Assembly: GCA_023150845.1 (NCBI GenBank)
Contig: JAKLKD010000021.1
Span: forward strand, 1 to 45,753
From: Myxococcota bacterium
GTDB taxonomy: Bacteria > Myxococcota_A > UBA796 > CAJQPC01
DNA: 45,753 nucleotides
Reading direction: 5' to 3'
The notes below the pieces were generated by a model. The model had not been told where the DNA came from. It was given only the letters and a program-made list of their open reading frames with translations, and did not search any database. Both the position numbers and the translations under genes were made by a program. Below, one piece after another: positions 18,166 to 26,210 of the stretch (position 1 is the stretch's first letter; each line of letters opens with the position of its first letter).

Positions 18166-21100
18166 TTCGGCCGCTCAAGCTGGCCGATCGTCAGGTGATG
18201 GTGCTCGTCGCTCAGGCGAGCCCCGCGGGCTTACGCCCGGCGCTGTGCCGCCTGCTCGCGGAGCTGGGTGAGGTGAAGGTGCGCCTGCGCGCGCCGGAGC
18301 TCGCGAGCCTCGCCCCGGGGGACGTCGCGCTGTTGCGGGTGGTGCCCGAGGACATCCTCTGGCTCAACTACAACCGCCCCTTGGTGAGCGAGCGCCGCCT
18401 CAAGCTCGTGCTCTGGGCCGAGGGTGAGGTGGCCTCGGCGATGCGCGCCCAGGCGCCGGACTTCTTCGACTGGATCAGCCACGTCTTGCCTTGCCCGCGG
18501 CTCACGCCGGGCTTCGCCGTCGCCGGGGTCAAGGCGCTGAGCCCCCGCTCCAGCGCCCGCTGGGACGGCGAGGGCCTCGTCGGGGCCCTGCAGAGCGCCG
18601 GCCAAGAGTCGATCGTGGTGTTTGAGGACAGCAGCCGCCACTACCGCTCCCTGCAGCGCGCCGCCCGCGGCGCCACCTCCGGCGTGGCCTGGACCGCCGT
18701 AGACCGCCCCCGCAGGCTGCACCGGGCGCGCTGGGCCATGGCCGAGGGCCGGGTGGACGGCCCCTGCCTGCTCCTCGACGCCGCCTTGCCGACGCCGGGC
18801 TGGGTGAGCCTCCACGCCCGCTGCCAAGACTGGGGGGAGGCCGCCGCCGCCTTGGCCGCCGCCGGGGTGGCCGAGCCCGCCCGGGAGGCCGCGCTCTTGG
18901 GCCTTGAGCCCGAGGCCATCCGCCTGCGCGTCGCCTTGTCGAGCGTCGGCGCCCCGCCGCCGCCCCCGCCCACCCGCGCCCCCCTCGCCGACGAGGGCGC
19001 CCGCCTCGCCGAGCACGCCGCGGCCCAGGCCGGGGTCAACGTCCCGGCGAGCCTCGCCCAGCGCGCGGGGCTGCCCCTGGCGGAGGACGCGCAGACCACG
19101 ACCCTCGATCGCCGGGTGACGGCCCTGGCCGAGGCCCTGCGGGTCGCTGAAGAGGCCAGCGCCGAGCCTTGGCTCAAGGCGAGCCGGGAGGCCCTCGACC
19201 TCGGCCACCCCGACGCCGCCTTGAGCTGGGCCCAGCGCGCCGCCCGCCTCGCCGACACCCCCGAGCGCATCGCCTTGGCCGAGCAGGCCCTCGGCCTCGC
19301 CCGCCTCGCCTTGGGCGACGTCTCGACCCAGCCCGACCCCTCCGAGCAGATCTCCCGGCCCCTGGCCCTGCCCGACCTCAGCGCCGCCGAGCGCGGCCGC
19401 ACCCAGCTCCACCTCGCCTTCGTCGCCTTGACCCGCGGTGACCTCCCCCGGGCCGAGGCCACCTTCCAGGAGCTCCTGCTCACCCTGGACGACGACGCCG
19501 AGCACCGGGGCCTCCGCGGCGCGGCGAAGGGCGGGCTTGGCCGCATCGCCTTGGCCCAAGGCGCCCTCCCCCTCGCCCGGACCTTGGCTGAAGAGGCGCT
19601 GGCCGCCTCCCCGGAGCCCCGCCGCGCCGACAGCGCCGCCGCTGGGCTCCTCGCCGAGCTCCTGCTCACCGAGGGCCGCGCCCAGGACGCCTTCCAGGCC
19701 GCCGACGCCCACCTCACCGCCGTCTCCGCCGCCTTGGGCGAGGAGCACCCCGCCGCGCTCCGGGCGCTCCGCCTGCGCGCCGAGACCCGCCACGCCGCCG
19801 GGGACGCCGCCGGGGCGCTCACCGACGCCCAGCGCGCCGTGCGCCTCGGCGACGAGGTCCAAGGCGTCGACCACCCCGACCTCGCCCGGGCCCGGGTGGC
19901 GCTCGGTCAGGCCTTCGCCCTGAGCGGCCGCCAAGACGAGGCGATCCGCACCATCGAGATGGCGATCTCCTCCGCCGAGCGCGCCTTGCCCGCGGACCAC
20001 CTGGAGCTGACCCGCGCCCGGGAGGCTCTGGCTGCTGCGCTGCAGCGTGAAGGGGCCCTGCTCGTGGCGCCCGCCGCGCCCCCCGCCGCCGAGCCCAGCC
20101 CCGCCTTGGACCTCGCCGACGAGCGCTCCGCCGAGTCTGTATCGGATGAGGACGAGGATGACTCCACACAGTCGTCGCGCCCCCTGCCGATCACCCGGGG
20201 GACCTTGTCCGCCGCGCCGCCGCCCGCCCCAGCCGGGCAGCGGACCTTGAGCAAGACCGAGAGTCTGTCCAGCTCCCCCAGCCTCGACGCCGTCAACCGC
20301 ACCCGCAAGGCGCTCAGCGCCCAGATGCGCGCCGCCTACGCCCAGCGCGACGCCTTGGTCGCCCAAGGCGCTGAGGTGGACCAGGCCGAGCAAGAGATCG
20401 TCACCCTGCGCAAGAGCCTGCGGCGGGGCCCCGTGCTCCAGGCCGGGGAGCTCCTCGGTGAGGGCCGCTACGAGCTCCTGGAGCGCATCGGCCAAGGCGG
20501 GTTCGCCGCGGTGTGGCGGGCGCTCGACCGCGAGACGAACAAGATCGTCGCGCTGAAGGTGCTGCACCCCCACTGGGCCGACCAGCCCTCACGCCGGGAT
20601 CGGTTCGTGCGGGGCGCCCAGGTGATGCGTACGCTAAAGCACCCCCACCTCCTGCGCGTGCTCAGCGACGCCCAAGAGGAGGACGGCTTCTGGTTCTTCG
20701 CGATGGAGCACCTGCCCGGCGGAGACCTCTCCCAGGCCCTCGCCGCCGGTCGCCTCGGCCCGAGCCGGGCCATCGACGCCGTGCTGGAGGTGGGTGAGGC
20801 CCTGGCCGAGGCGCACAAGGCCGGGATCATCCACCGCGACGTGAAGCCCGCGAACATCCTCTTTGACGCCGCGGGCGGCGCCTACCTCAGCGACTTTGAC
20901 CTCGTGGAGAGCCTGGAGCGCTCGGCCACCCTGAGCCTCGGCGGCATGGGCACCTTCCTCTACGCCGCGCCGGAGCTCCTCGACGCCGACCCGCGCCCCA
21001 GCCCCCGCGCCGACGTCTACAGCCTCGGCATGGTCGCCCTCACCTGTTACCGCGGCGGCCAAGACCCCCCGGCGCCTTCGGTCGGGATCCTGCGGGTGCT

Positions 21101-22115
21101 CGACGACACCAGCGCCCCGGCCCCGGTGAAGGCCCTGCTCCGCCAGGTGCTCTCGGCGGACCCCAGCCAACGCCCCGCCGACGCCGCGGCCTTCGTCGAG
21201 GACCTCCGCGACGCGCTGCACGACCACGACACGCCGAGCGCCGCCGAGGAGCTCTTTGTGCTCCCGCCGCCGCGTCCATCTGCCCCGGCCCAGGCGAGCG
21301 TCGGTGGCCGGGGGTCGTTGCCTTCTTGGCGCCGCCTCGCCTTGGTCGCCTCCACCCTGCTCGCCGCTCTGGCCGGTTGGGGCGTCGGCCGGGTGATGAC
21401 CGACCCCTTGCAGCTCGTCTCCGCCTTGCCGACGGAGCCCTCGGTGTCCCCGCTCGGGCCCTCCGAGGCGGCGTCCGACCCCGTGCCCTCGCCGGGCCTC
21501 AGGAGCGCCCAGACCTACAACGCGCCCTCCTTGGCGCTCACCGCGCCCCTGCTGTTCACCGAGATCAAGGCCGGAGAGACGCAGCTCTTGATGAGCGTCA
21601 CCGAGGTGACCAACACCCAGTGGGACGCCCTGCGCGACGACAACCCCTCGCTCAAGCCCAGCTCCCACCTGCCCGTCACCGGGGTGAGCGCCCAGGCGGC
21701 GATGGAGTACGCCAACGCGCTCTCGAAGGCCGAGGGCCTCACCCCGGCCTACATCATCGACGAGCAGGGCGCGGTGACACTCGACCCCACCTCCAACGGG
21801 TACCGCCTGCCGACCTTAGACGAGTGGGAGGCGGCGCGCGCCCAGACCTTGCCCGAGCGGGTGGAGACCTCGGGGCCGACCCGCGCCGTCCGCGTCGAGA
21901 GCCTGCCGGACCAGCCCGTTGGCATGGGCTCCAACGCCGCGGAGTGGGTGTGGACCGACGAGGGCCCCGCCTTGGCTGGCCGCTCGTGGATCAACCCCAA
22001 GGGGGAGCTGCGCCGCCCCAAGACGCCGCCTCGTGACGCCGGGGTGCGCCTCGTGCGCTCCTTGCCGAGCCCAGCGGCGCCCGCGCCTCGTCAGGTGACC
22101 GGGCCCACGCCCTGA
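18090..22115 (+). CDS. Ser/Thr protein kinase fused to TPRs and a formylglycine-generating-enzyme-like domain
   Basis: 1341 residues from the ATG at 18090 (GGAAG just upstream, inside the NTPase gene). Residues ~1-135 form an unassigned domain with DILWLNYNRPLVSERRLKLV and APDFFDW, resembling a segment I associate with bacterial STAND/TPR proteins. TPR-like helices occupy ~350-640, a Pro/acidic linker ~640-740 and a short coiled coil ~735-775. The Hanks kinase spans ~790-1047: glycine loop GQGGFAAV at 801, Lys823, HRDVKPANIL (Asp917) and APE are intact, but DFG reads DFD (935-937). A transmembrane helix lies at ~1081-1103. The FGE/sulfatase-modifying-like domain (~1150-1325) has GYRLPTLDEWEAA, NAAEWVWT and GVRLVRSL and would be extracytoplasmic. 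Catalysis by the FGE part is doubtful; it may be a sensor. Confidence 0.88.
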   Translation: MVFPPPPADAPPSPASPEKGWLDRLIRPLKLADRQVMVLVAQASPAGLRPALCRLLAELGEVKVRLRAPELASLAPGDVALLRVVPEDILWLNYNRPLVSERRLKLVLWAEGEVASAMRAQAPDFFDWISHVLPCPRLTPGFAVAGVKALSPRSSARWDGEGLVGALQSAGQESIVVFEDSSRHYRSLQRAARGATSGVAWTAVDRPRRLHRARWAMAEGRVDGPCLLLDAALPTPGWVSLHARCQDWGEAAAALAAAGVAEPAREAALLGLEPEAIRLRVALSSVGAPPPPPPTRAPLADEGARLAEHAAAQAGVNVPASLAQRAGLPLAEDAQTTTLDRRVTALAEALRVAEEASAEPWLKASREALDLGHPDAALSWAQRAARLADTPERIALAEQALGLARLALGDVSTQPDPSEQISRPLALPDLSAAERGRTQLHLAFVALTRGDLPRAEATFQELLLTLDDDAEHRGLRGAAKGGLGRIALAQGALPLARTLAEEALAASPEPRRADSAAAGLLAELLLTEGRAQDAFQAADAHLTAVSAALGEEHPAALRALRLRAETRHAAGDAAGALTDAQRAVRLGDEVQGVDHPDLARARVALGQAFALSGRQDEAIRTIEMAISSAERALPADHLELTRAREALAAALQREGALLVAPAAPPAAEPSPALDLADERSAESVSDEDEDDSTQSSRPLPITRGTLSAAPPPAPAGQRTLSKTESLSSSPSLDAVNRTRKALSAQMRAAYAQRDALVAQGAEVDQAEQEIVTLRKSLRRGPVLQAGELLGEGRYELLERIGQGGFAAVWRALDRETNKIVALKVLHPHWADQPSRRDRFVRGAQVMRTLKHPHLLRVLSDAQEEDGFWFFAMEHLPGGDLSQALAAGRLGPSRAIDAVLEVGEALAEAHKAGIIHRDVKPANILFDAAGGAYLSDFDLVESLERSATLSLGGMGTFLYAAPELLDADPRPSPRADVYSLGMVALTCYRGGQDPPAPSVGILRVLDDTSAPAPVKALLRQVLSADPSQRPADAAAFVEDLRDALHDHDTPSAAEELFVLPPPRPSAPAQASVGGRGSLPSWRRLALVASTLLAALAGWGVGRVMTDPLQLVSALPTEPSVSPLGPSEAASDPVPSPGLRSAQTYNAPSLALTAPLLFTEIKAGETQLLMSVTEVTNTQWDALRDDNPSLKPSSHLPVTGVSAQAAMEYANALSKAEGLTPAYIIDEQGAVTLDPTSNGYRLPTLDEWEAARAQTLPERVETSGPTRAVRVESLPDQPVGMGSNAAEWVWTDEGPALAGRSWINPKGELRRPKTPPRDAGVRLVRSLPSPAAPAPRQVTGPTP

Positions 22116-22128
22116 GCCCCATCCGTCG

Positions 22129-22167
22129 CATGATTTGTCGCATGCAATAAACGCGACAACCTGTCGC
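22129..22167. repeat. Cluster of TGTCGC hexamers in both orientations
   Basis: GTCGCATG occurs twice in direct orientation, followed by GCGACA-ACC-TGTCGC, a perfect 6-3-6 palindrome, all within about 40 bases after the kinase stop. It could be a hairpin at the 3' end of the kinase mRNA or a protein-binding site. No T tract follows on the plus strand. Confidence 0.45.
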
Positions 22168-22247
22168 AAAAAAGCTCTGGCGCGGGGCGGCGCCCTGAGG
22201 AGCATCCCGATCACGTCTCCTCGGCCCCTCCGCCTGCGCGCCAGAGC
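22168..22247 (-). terminator. Structured intrinsic terminator of the macrodomain gene
   Basis: Read leftward, an 11-base arm (22247-22237, GCTCTGGCGCG) pairs perfectly with 22184-22174, and the second arm is followed at once by six T (22173-22168). The 52-base interior carries a nested stem GAGGAG/CTCCTC and a further GGGC/GCCC pairing. This meets the rule for a rho-independent terminator, but the interior is unusually elaborate. The 147-base gap between the convergent kinase and macrodomain genes contains nothing coding. Confidence 0.7.
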
Positions 22248-22262
22248 GAACCCTGCCTGAGG

Positions 22263-22751
22263 CTAAACCTTCGGCTCCGCGGCCTTCTGCCCGGCGACGA
22301 AGTGTGTGTAGACGTAGACCGGCACGCCGAGGCCGCCGAGGTGATGCTCAATGAGGGGCTTCACCTCCGCCCAGTCCAAGCCGCCGACGCCCGTGGCGAG
22401 GCGGGGCAACGCGACGCTCGTGAAGCCCTCGGCCTCGATGAGCTCCTTGAGGGCGCGGAGCGCGTGGTTGACCTGCGCCGTCGTCGCCCGGCCCGGCGTG
22501 CCGCCCTCGTCTTCAGCGGGGGCCTGGGTGAGCAGACACACGATGTTCACGCCCGGCCCCGACCAGCGCCACACGCCGCCCGCCTTGGGGTGGTTCAGGT
22601 GGCACCAGTGGCGGAAGTCCTTGGCCATGGACGGCCAGCGCTCCCGCAGCGCGAGGGCGAGGCCGGTGGAGAGGTGATCGCCCGGCGCGACGCCATGCGC
22701 GATGAGGTGGGCCTCGCTCAGCAGCAGATCACCGGTCAGCTCGTGAATCAT
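22263..22751 (-). CDS. Macrodomain protein (ADP-ribose-binding)
   Basis: 162 residues, a complete stand-alone macrodomain. The N-terminal strand and loop HELTGDLLLSEAHLIAHGVAPG correspond to the adenine/ribose-binding edge of the family, and ALPRLATGVGGLDWAEVKPLIEHHL is the diphosphate-binding loop and helix (LATGVGGLDW). The layout is closest to the Poa1p/ALC1-type group that removes ADP-ribose or hydrolyses ADP-ribose-1''-phosphate. A DarG-like antitoxin is less likely because no DarT neighbour is present. The start is preceded by GGAG and, further upstream, by two stem-loops in the leader. It is oriented against both neighbours with its own terminator, so it is monocistronic. Confidence 0.87.
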   Translation of the reverse strand: MIHELTGDLLLSEAHLIAHGVAPGDHLSTGLALALRERWPSMAKDFRHWCHLNHPKAGGVWRWSGPGVNIVCLLTQAPAEDEGGTPGRATTAQVNHALRALKELIEAEGFTSVALPRLATGVGGLDWAEVKPLIEHHLGGLGVPVYVYTHFVAGQKAAEPKV

Positions 22752-22768
22752 GGGGGTCTCCGCGTCAG

Positions 22769-22823
22769 CCTGTGGGAGGTCGCACAGGCGCCTGGGTGTC
22801 TCCGCGCAGGCGCGTCACCCAGG
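22769..22823 (-). promoter_or_regulatory. Two tandem stem-loops in the macrodomain gene leader
   Basis: CACCCAGG/CCTGGGTG (22823-22816 with 22798-22791) and CACAGG/CCTGTG (22788-22783 with 22774-22769) are perfect inverted repeats lying 18 and 40 bases upstream of the ATG. They would fold as adjacent hairpins in the 5' leader and could tune translation or mRNA stability. No known riboswitch signature is recognised. Confidence 0.4.
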
Positions 22824-22952
22824 GAACCTGAGGGACACCAAGCCCACGCCGCGCCCGATTACAAGCAAGAACCGTGCCAGAAGATAATTCTGACCCCAAC
22901 ACCGGGGCGATCGCCCCCCAAAACCCGTCCGCCGCCCCCCTTGCGCCTGTGA

Positions 22953-22958
22953 TACACT
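22953..22958 (+). promoter_or_regulatory. -10 box before the VWA lipoprotein gene
   Basis: GATACACT contains TACACT, 7 bases upstream of the ATG at 22966 with no ribosome site between, again fitting a leaderless start. No convincing -35 is visible. Confidence 0.35.
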
Positions 22959-22965
22959 CCCCGCC

Positions 22966-23937
22966 ATGCAAGACGCAGCCCGCCTCCCCCTCCCTGGGTG
23001 GGCGCTCGCCTTGTTCACGCTGGGATGCGTGGACTATGAGGTCGAGCGACGCCCAAACATCGACTCCTGGACCCAGCCCTCTCGGGACTCCGGGGTCGAT
23101 ATCCTCTGGATCGTCGACAACTCCTGCTCGATGTCGGAGGAGCAGGAGCAGCTCAGCCTCCACGCCACGAGCTTCGTGAGCTTCCTGAGCAACGCGGCTG
23201 TTGACTTTCGCCTCGTCGTCACCACGACGGACCCCGACCCCAAGTCGCTCCCCTTCGACTACGACCCGGTGACGATGACCGGGGACACCGCGGACCTCGC
23301 GACGGTCTTCGCCCAGGCCGTCGAGGTGGGCACTGAAGGCAGCCGGGACGAGCGCGGCTTCGACTACGCCTTAGAGGCGCTCAACGAGCACGCCGACCTC
23401 CGAAAGGCCGCTGATCTGGAGCTCGTCTTCTTCTCCGACGAGGACGACTACTCCGAGATCGGCCCCATCGCCTTCGTGAACGAGCTGCAGGCGATGCGCC
23501 CGAACAAGGCCATCGCGGTCAACGCCGTTGTTGGCGACCTCCCCGAGGGCTGCGCGTCCCTGCTCGCCGCCGCCGACGCCGGGGAGCGCTACATCGAGGC
23601 CCAAGAGGAGAGCGGCGGCCTGCGGGAGTCCATCTGCTCCTCGGACTACGCCGCGCTCTTGGAGCGCATCGCGCTCAAGGTGCTCGGCCTGGAGCGCCGC
23701 TTCGCGCTCTCCGAGGTGCCCGAGCTCGACACCCTGGAGGTCCGCGTCGATGACGCGATCATCCCCAACCGTGAGCGCCACGGCTGGGTGTACGACCCAG
23801 GCAACAACTGGGTTGAGTTTGACGGCTACGCCGTGCCCCCGCCGGGCTCGACGGTCTCGTTGAGCTACTTCCCTTGGCTCGGCGACCTGAACGCCAGCGG
23901 AGACTCCGGCGCGGACTCCGGCTTGGAGACCCCATGA
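22966..23937 (+). CDS. VWA-domain lipoprotein
   Basis: 323 residues. A signal peptide ends in a lipobox-like TLGC (Cys21), then a von Willebrand A domain with a complete MIDAS: DNSCSMS supplies Asp51, Ser53 and Ser55 after VDILWIV. Other typical strands are FRLVVTTTDP and LELVFFSDEDDYS. The C-terminal ~90 residues (LSEVPELDTLEVRVDDAIIPN...WVEFDGYAVPPPGSTVSLSYFPW) match the beta-rich end common in myxobacterial VWA lipoproteins. It is probably an outer-membrane-anchored adhesion or scaffold protein. Its stop overlaps the next start (ATGA), making an operon with the next two lipoproteins. Confidence 0.87.
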   Translation: MQDAARLPLPGWALALFTLGCVDYEVERRPNIDSWTQPSRDSGVDILWIVDNSCSMSEEQEQLSLHATSFVSFLSNAAVDFRLVVTTTDPDPKSLPFDYDPVTMTGDTADLATVFAQAVEVGTEGSRDERGFDYALEALNEHADLRKAADLELVFFSDEDDYSEIGPIAFVNELQAMRPNKAIAVNAVVGDLPEGCASLLAAADAGERYIEAQEESGGLRESICSSDYAALLERIALKVLGLERRFALSEVPELDTLEVRVDDAIIPNRERHGWVYDPGNNWVEFDGYAVPPPGSTVSLSYFPWLGDLNASGDSGADSGLETP

Positions 23938-25595
23938 TGATCACCCTCTGGGCGCTCAGCGCCTGCACCGGCCTCGGCCCCGGCGGCGACGGGATCTCGA
24001 CCCGGGTAGAGGAGCTGTGGGTCGAGCCCACGGACCTCACCCTGACCGTCTCCGAGGGTGAGCCCCAGGAGCTGCAGTTCACGGCCTTCGCCCGCCTGGA
24101 GGGCGGCCTCGAGACCGAGATCACCCTGGTGAGCTGGACCTCGTCGAACCTCTCCGCCGGGGACATCAACGACGACGGCCTCTTCACCACCGTCGACACG
24201 AACGGCGGGGTCACCGAGATCACCGCCGCGCACCTCGGGCTCTCGGCGTCGGCGACCATCACCGTGGTGTTCGCCAAAGACATCGTGCAGAGCGGCCTCG
24301 ACGAGGGCCTGCCCGCGGCCTGGGCCAGCGCCGCGGAGCCAAGCGAGGGCGGGCCGAGCGTGCTCTACCCCCTCGACGGCGTCACCGTGCCCCGCAACCT
24401 CGAGGGCCTGACCTTCTTGTGGAGCAAGGCGGAGGGCGACGACGTGGTCTACCGCCTGCGGCTGCGCAGCGCGATCACCGACATCTCGCTCTACACCGAC
24501 CAGGACCGCTACACCGCCACCGCCGCGCTCTGGGAGCAGATCGCCGCGGCGAACCGCCAGGGTGAGGTCGAGGTGACGATCGAGTCCGCGCGCTGGTCCG
24601 GCGGCGTGCTCTCCGACCGCCGGGTGAGCACCCCGGCGAAGCTCTCGGTGAACCGCCTCGACGCCGACGGCAGCGTGCTCTACTGGTCCACCCAGAACCT
24701 CGGCATCATGCGTATCCCCTTCGGCGAGACCGTCGCCGAGCCCTTCTACAGCGGTGACCAGCCGGGCATGTGTGTCGGCTGCCACGCCGTCGTCGAGGAC
24801 ATCGACCGCATGGTGGTCACCCACGACGGCATCAACGGCGTGTTCTCGGTGATCAACATCTTTGATCCCGGAAACCCCACCGTCGTCGTGAACACGAACG
24901 ACTCCAACCGCTTCACGTTTAAGACCGTCTCCCCCGACGGGCAGTACGTCCTGGGCTCCATCTTCGGCAAGCTCAAGCTCTACAAGCTCAGCACCGGGGA
25001 GCTCATCAAGGACCTCACGCCCTCGGGGTACTACCTCGCCCAGCCCGACTGGTCTCCGGCGGGGGACGAGATCGTCGCCGTGAACGTGAAGGGCACCCAA
25101 GACGAGTTCCGCTTCACCGGGGGCGAGCTCGTCGTGATGGCCTGGGACGAGGCCAAACAGACCCTCGGCACCCCCGAGGTCGTGGTGCCCGGCGACGGCA
25201 CCTACAACTACTACTACCCGGCCTGGTCCCCCGACGGGGAGTGGATCGCGTACAACAGGACTGTTGGCGGTGGCTACGCCAGCGAGAAGGCCGAGGTGAT
25301 GCTCGTGAAGGGCGATGGCACCGTCGGCATGCGGCTCGACCAGGCGAACGGCGAGGGCGCCTTGCAGAACAGCTACCCCCGCTGGGGCCCCCTGCCCGAC
25401 TCCGACGTGCTCTGGCTCGCCTTCTCCTCCAAGCGTGACTACGCCCCGGCGGACTTCGGCCTGCCCCAGATCTGGGTCTCCGCCATCGACACCGCCAAGG
25501 CCGAGCAGGGCCTCGACCCCTCCAGCGCGCCCTTCTGGCTGCCCGGGCAGTCCACCAACTCCGACAACCACCTGCCGTACTGGTGGGGCAAGTGA
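23934..25595 (+). CDS. Lipoprotein with beta-propeller and one c-type haem motif
   Basis: 553 residues. The very short signal MMITLWALSAC carries a lipobox. An Ig-like/BIG domain follows (~20-115: LTLTVSEGEPQELQFTAFARLEGG), then a PulA/FnIII-like segment. CVGCH (Cys280, Cys283, His284) is a c-type haem attachment motif. The rest is a TolB/WD40-like propeller with repeated PDG blades (VSPDGQYVLGS; PDWSPAGDEIVAVN; PAWSPDGEWIAYN; FSSKRDYA). It would be anchored at the cell surface or outer-membrane inner leaflet. No distal Met ligand can be assigned with certainty. It is coupled to the VWA gene upstream and the small lipoprotein downstream. Confidence 0.82.
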   Translation: MMITLWALSACTGLGPGGDGISTRVEELWVEPTDLTLTVSEGEPQELQFTAFARLEGGLETEITLVSWTSSNLSAGDINDDGLFTTVDTNGGVTEITAAHLGLSASATITVVFAKDIVQSGLDEGLPAAWASAAEPSEGGPSVLYPLDGVTVPRNLEGLTFLWSKAEGDDVVYRLRLRSAITDISLYTDQDRYTATAALWEQIAAANRQGEVEVTIESARWSGGVLSDRRVSTPAKLSVNRLDADGSVLYWSTQNLGIMRIPFGETVAEPFYSGDQPGMCVGCHAVVEDIDRMVVTHDGINGVFSVINIFDPGNPTVVVNTNDSNRFTFKTVSPDGQYVLGSIFGKLKLYKLSTGELIKDLTPSGYYLAQPDWSPAGDEIVAVNVKGTQDEFRFTGGELVVMAWDEAKQTLGTPEVVVPGDGTYNYYYPAWSPDGEWIAYNRTVGGGYASEKAEVMLVKGDGTVGMRLDQANGEGALQNSYPRWGPLPDSDVLWLAFSSKRDYAPADFGLPQIWVSAIDTAKAEQGLDPSSAPFWLPGQSTNSDNHLPYWWGK

Positions 25596-26152
25596 CCCCC
25601 CGCCTGCTCCCCCTCACGCTGATCGTGTGCTGGGGCTGTGGTGACGGCGTCCGGGGCACGAGCGACGGGCTGCTCACCGCCGATTACAACGGGCTTGTTG
25701 ACGGTGCGACCTGGACCTGGCGGGATGACGTCTCGACGGACGAGCTGCCTGACGAGGCCGAGCTCCTGCGCGGGCGCTACGTCGGGGAGGGCGTCATCGA
25801 GATCCGCCGCGGCGAGCGCTTCGCCGACGCCGAGCCCTGGGGCTTCTTGGAGTTCGACACCAGCGAGGGCCTCGCGCTCGTCGCTTGGGAGCTCGGCGAG
25901 GTCACCGGCGAGGGCCGCACGCCGCTCTCCGGCGATCGGATCCTCGACGATCAGCTCAACGTCTCGGGCCGCGCCCAGTGTGTGGGCCAGACCTACATGA
26001 CCCACGACACCTTCTACGCCACCTATGACGCCGCCGTCCGGTTCGACTGCGCGGGCGGCGGGCTGCCTGGGGTGTACATCTTCTCCAAAGGTGTCGGCCT
26101 CGTCGCCTTACGCACAAACAGCGTCACCCTCGATCTTGTCGCGCCTTGGTGA
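25592..26152 (+). CDS. Small predicted lipoprotein of unknown function
   Basis: 186 residues from a GTG overlapping the previous stop (GTGA). Signal TPRLLPLTLIVCWGC ends at a lipobox-like cysteine. The mature protein is beta-rich with repeated W/D/E patterns (DGATWTWRDDVSTDELPDEAELLRGRYVGEGVIEIRRGERF) and two further cysteines. No family is recognised. As the third gene of the VWA/haem-propeller set it may belong to the same envelope complex. Confidence 0.75.
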   Translation: MTPRLLPLTLIVCWGCGDGVRGTSDGLLTADYNGLVDGATWTWRDDVSTDELPDEAELLRGRYVGEGVIEIRRGERFADAEPWGFLEFDTSEGLALVAWELGEVTGEGRTPLSGDRILDDQLNVSGRAQCVGQTYMTHDTFYATYDAAVRFDCAGGGLPGVYIFSKGVGLVALRTNSVTLDLVAPW

Positions 26153-26210
26153 CCGTCGGGGGGTCAGAGCCCAAGAACGCGGTTAAGCGAACGGCGCGCT
26201 GAGAGGCCCG

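Noticed and set aside
18231-20573. 780-codon minus-strand frame opposite the kinase fusion
   Set aside because: Gly/Ala/Glu-rich shadow of the TPR region with no motifs.
22116-22167. Rho-independent terminator for the kinase gene on the plus strand
   Set aside because: The palindrome GCGACA-ACC-TGTCGC is followed by A, not T, on the plus strand. The T tract belongs to the minus-strand structure.
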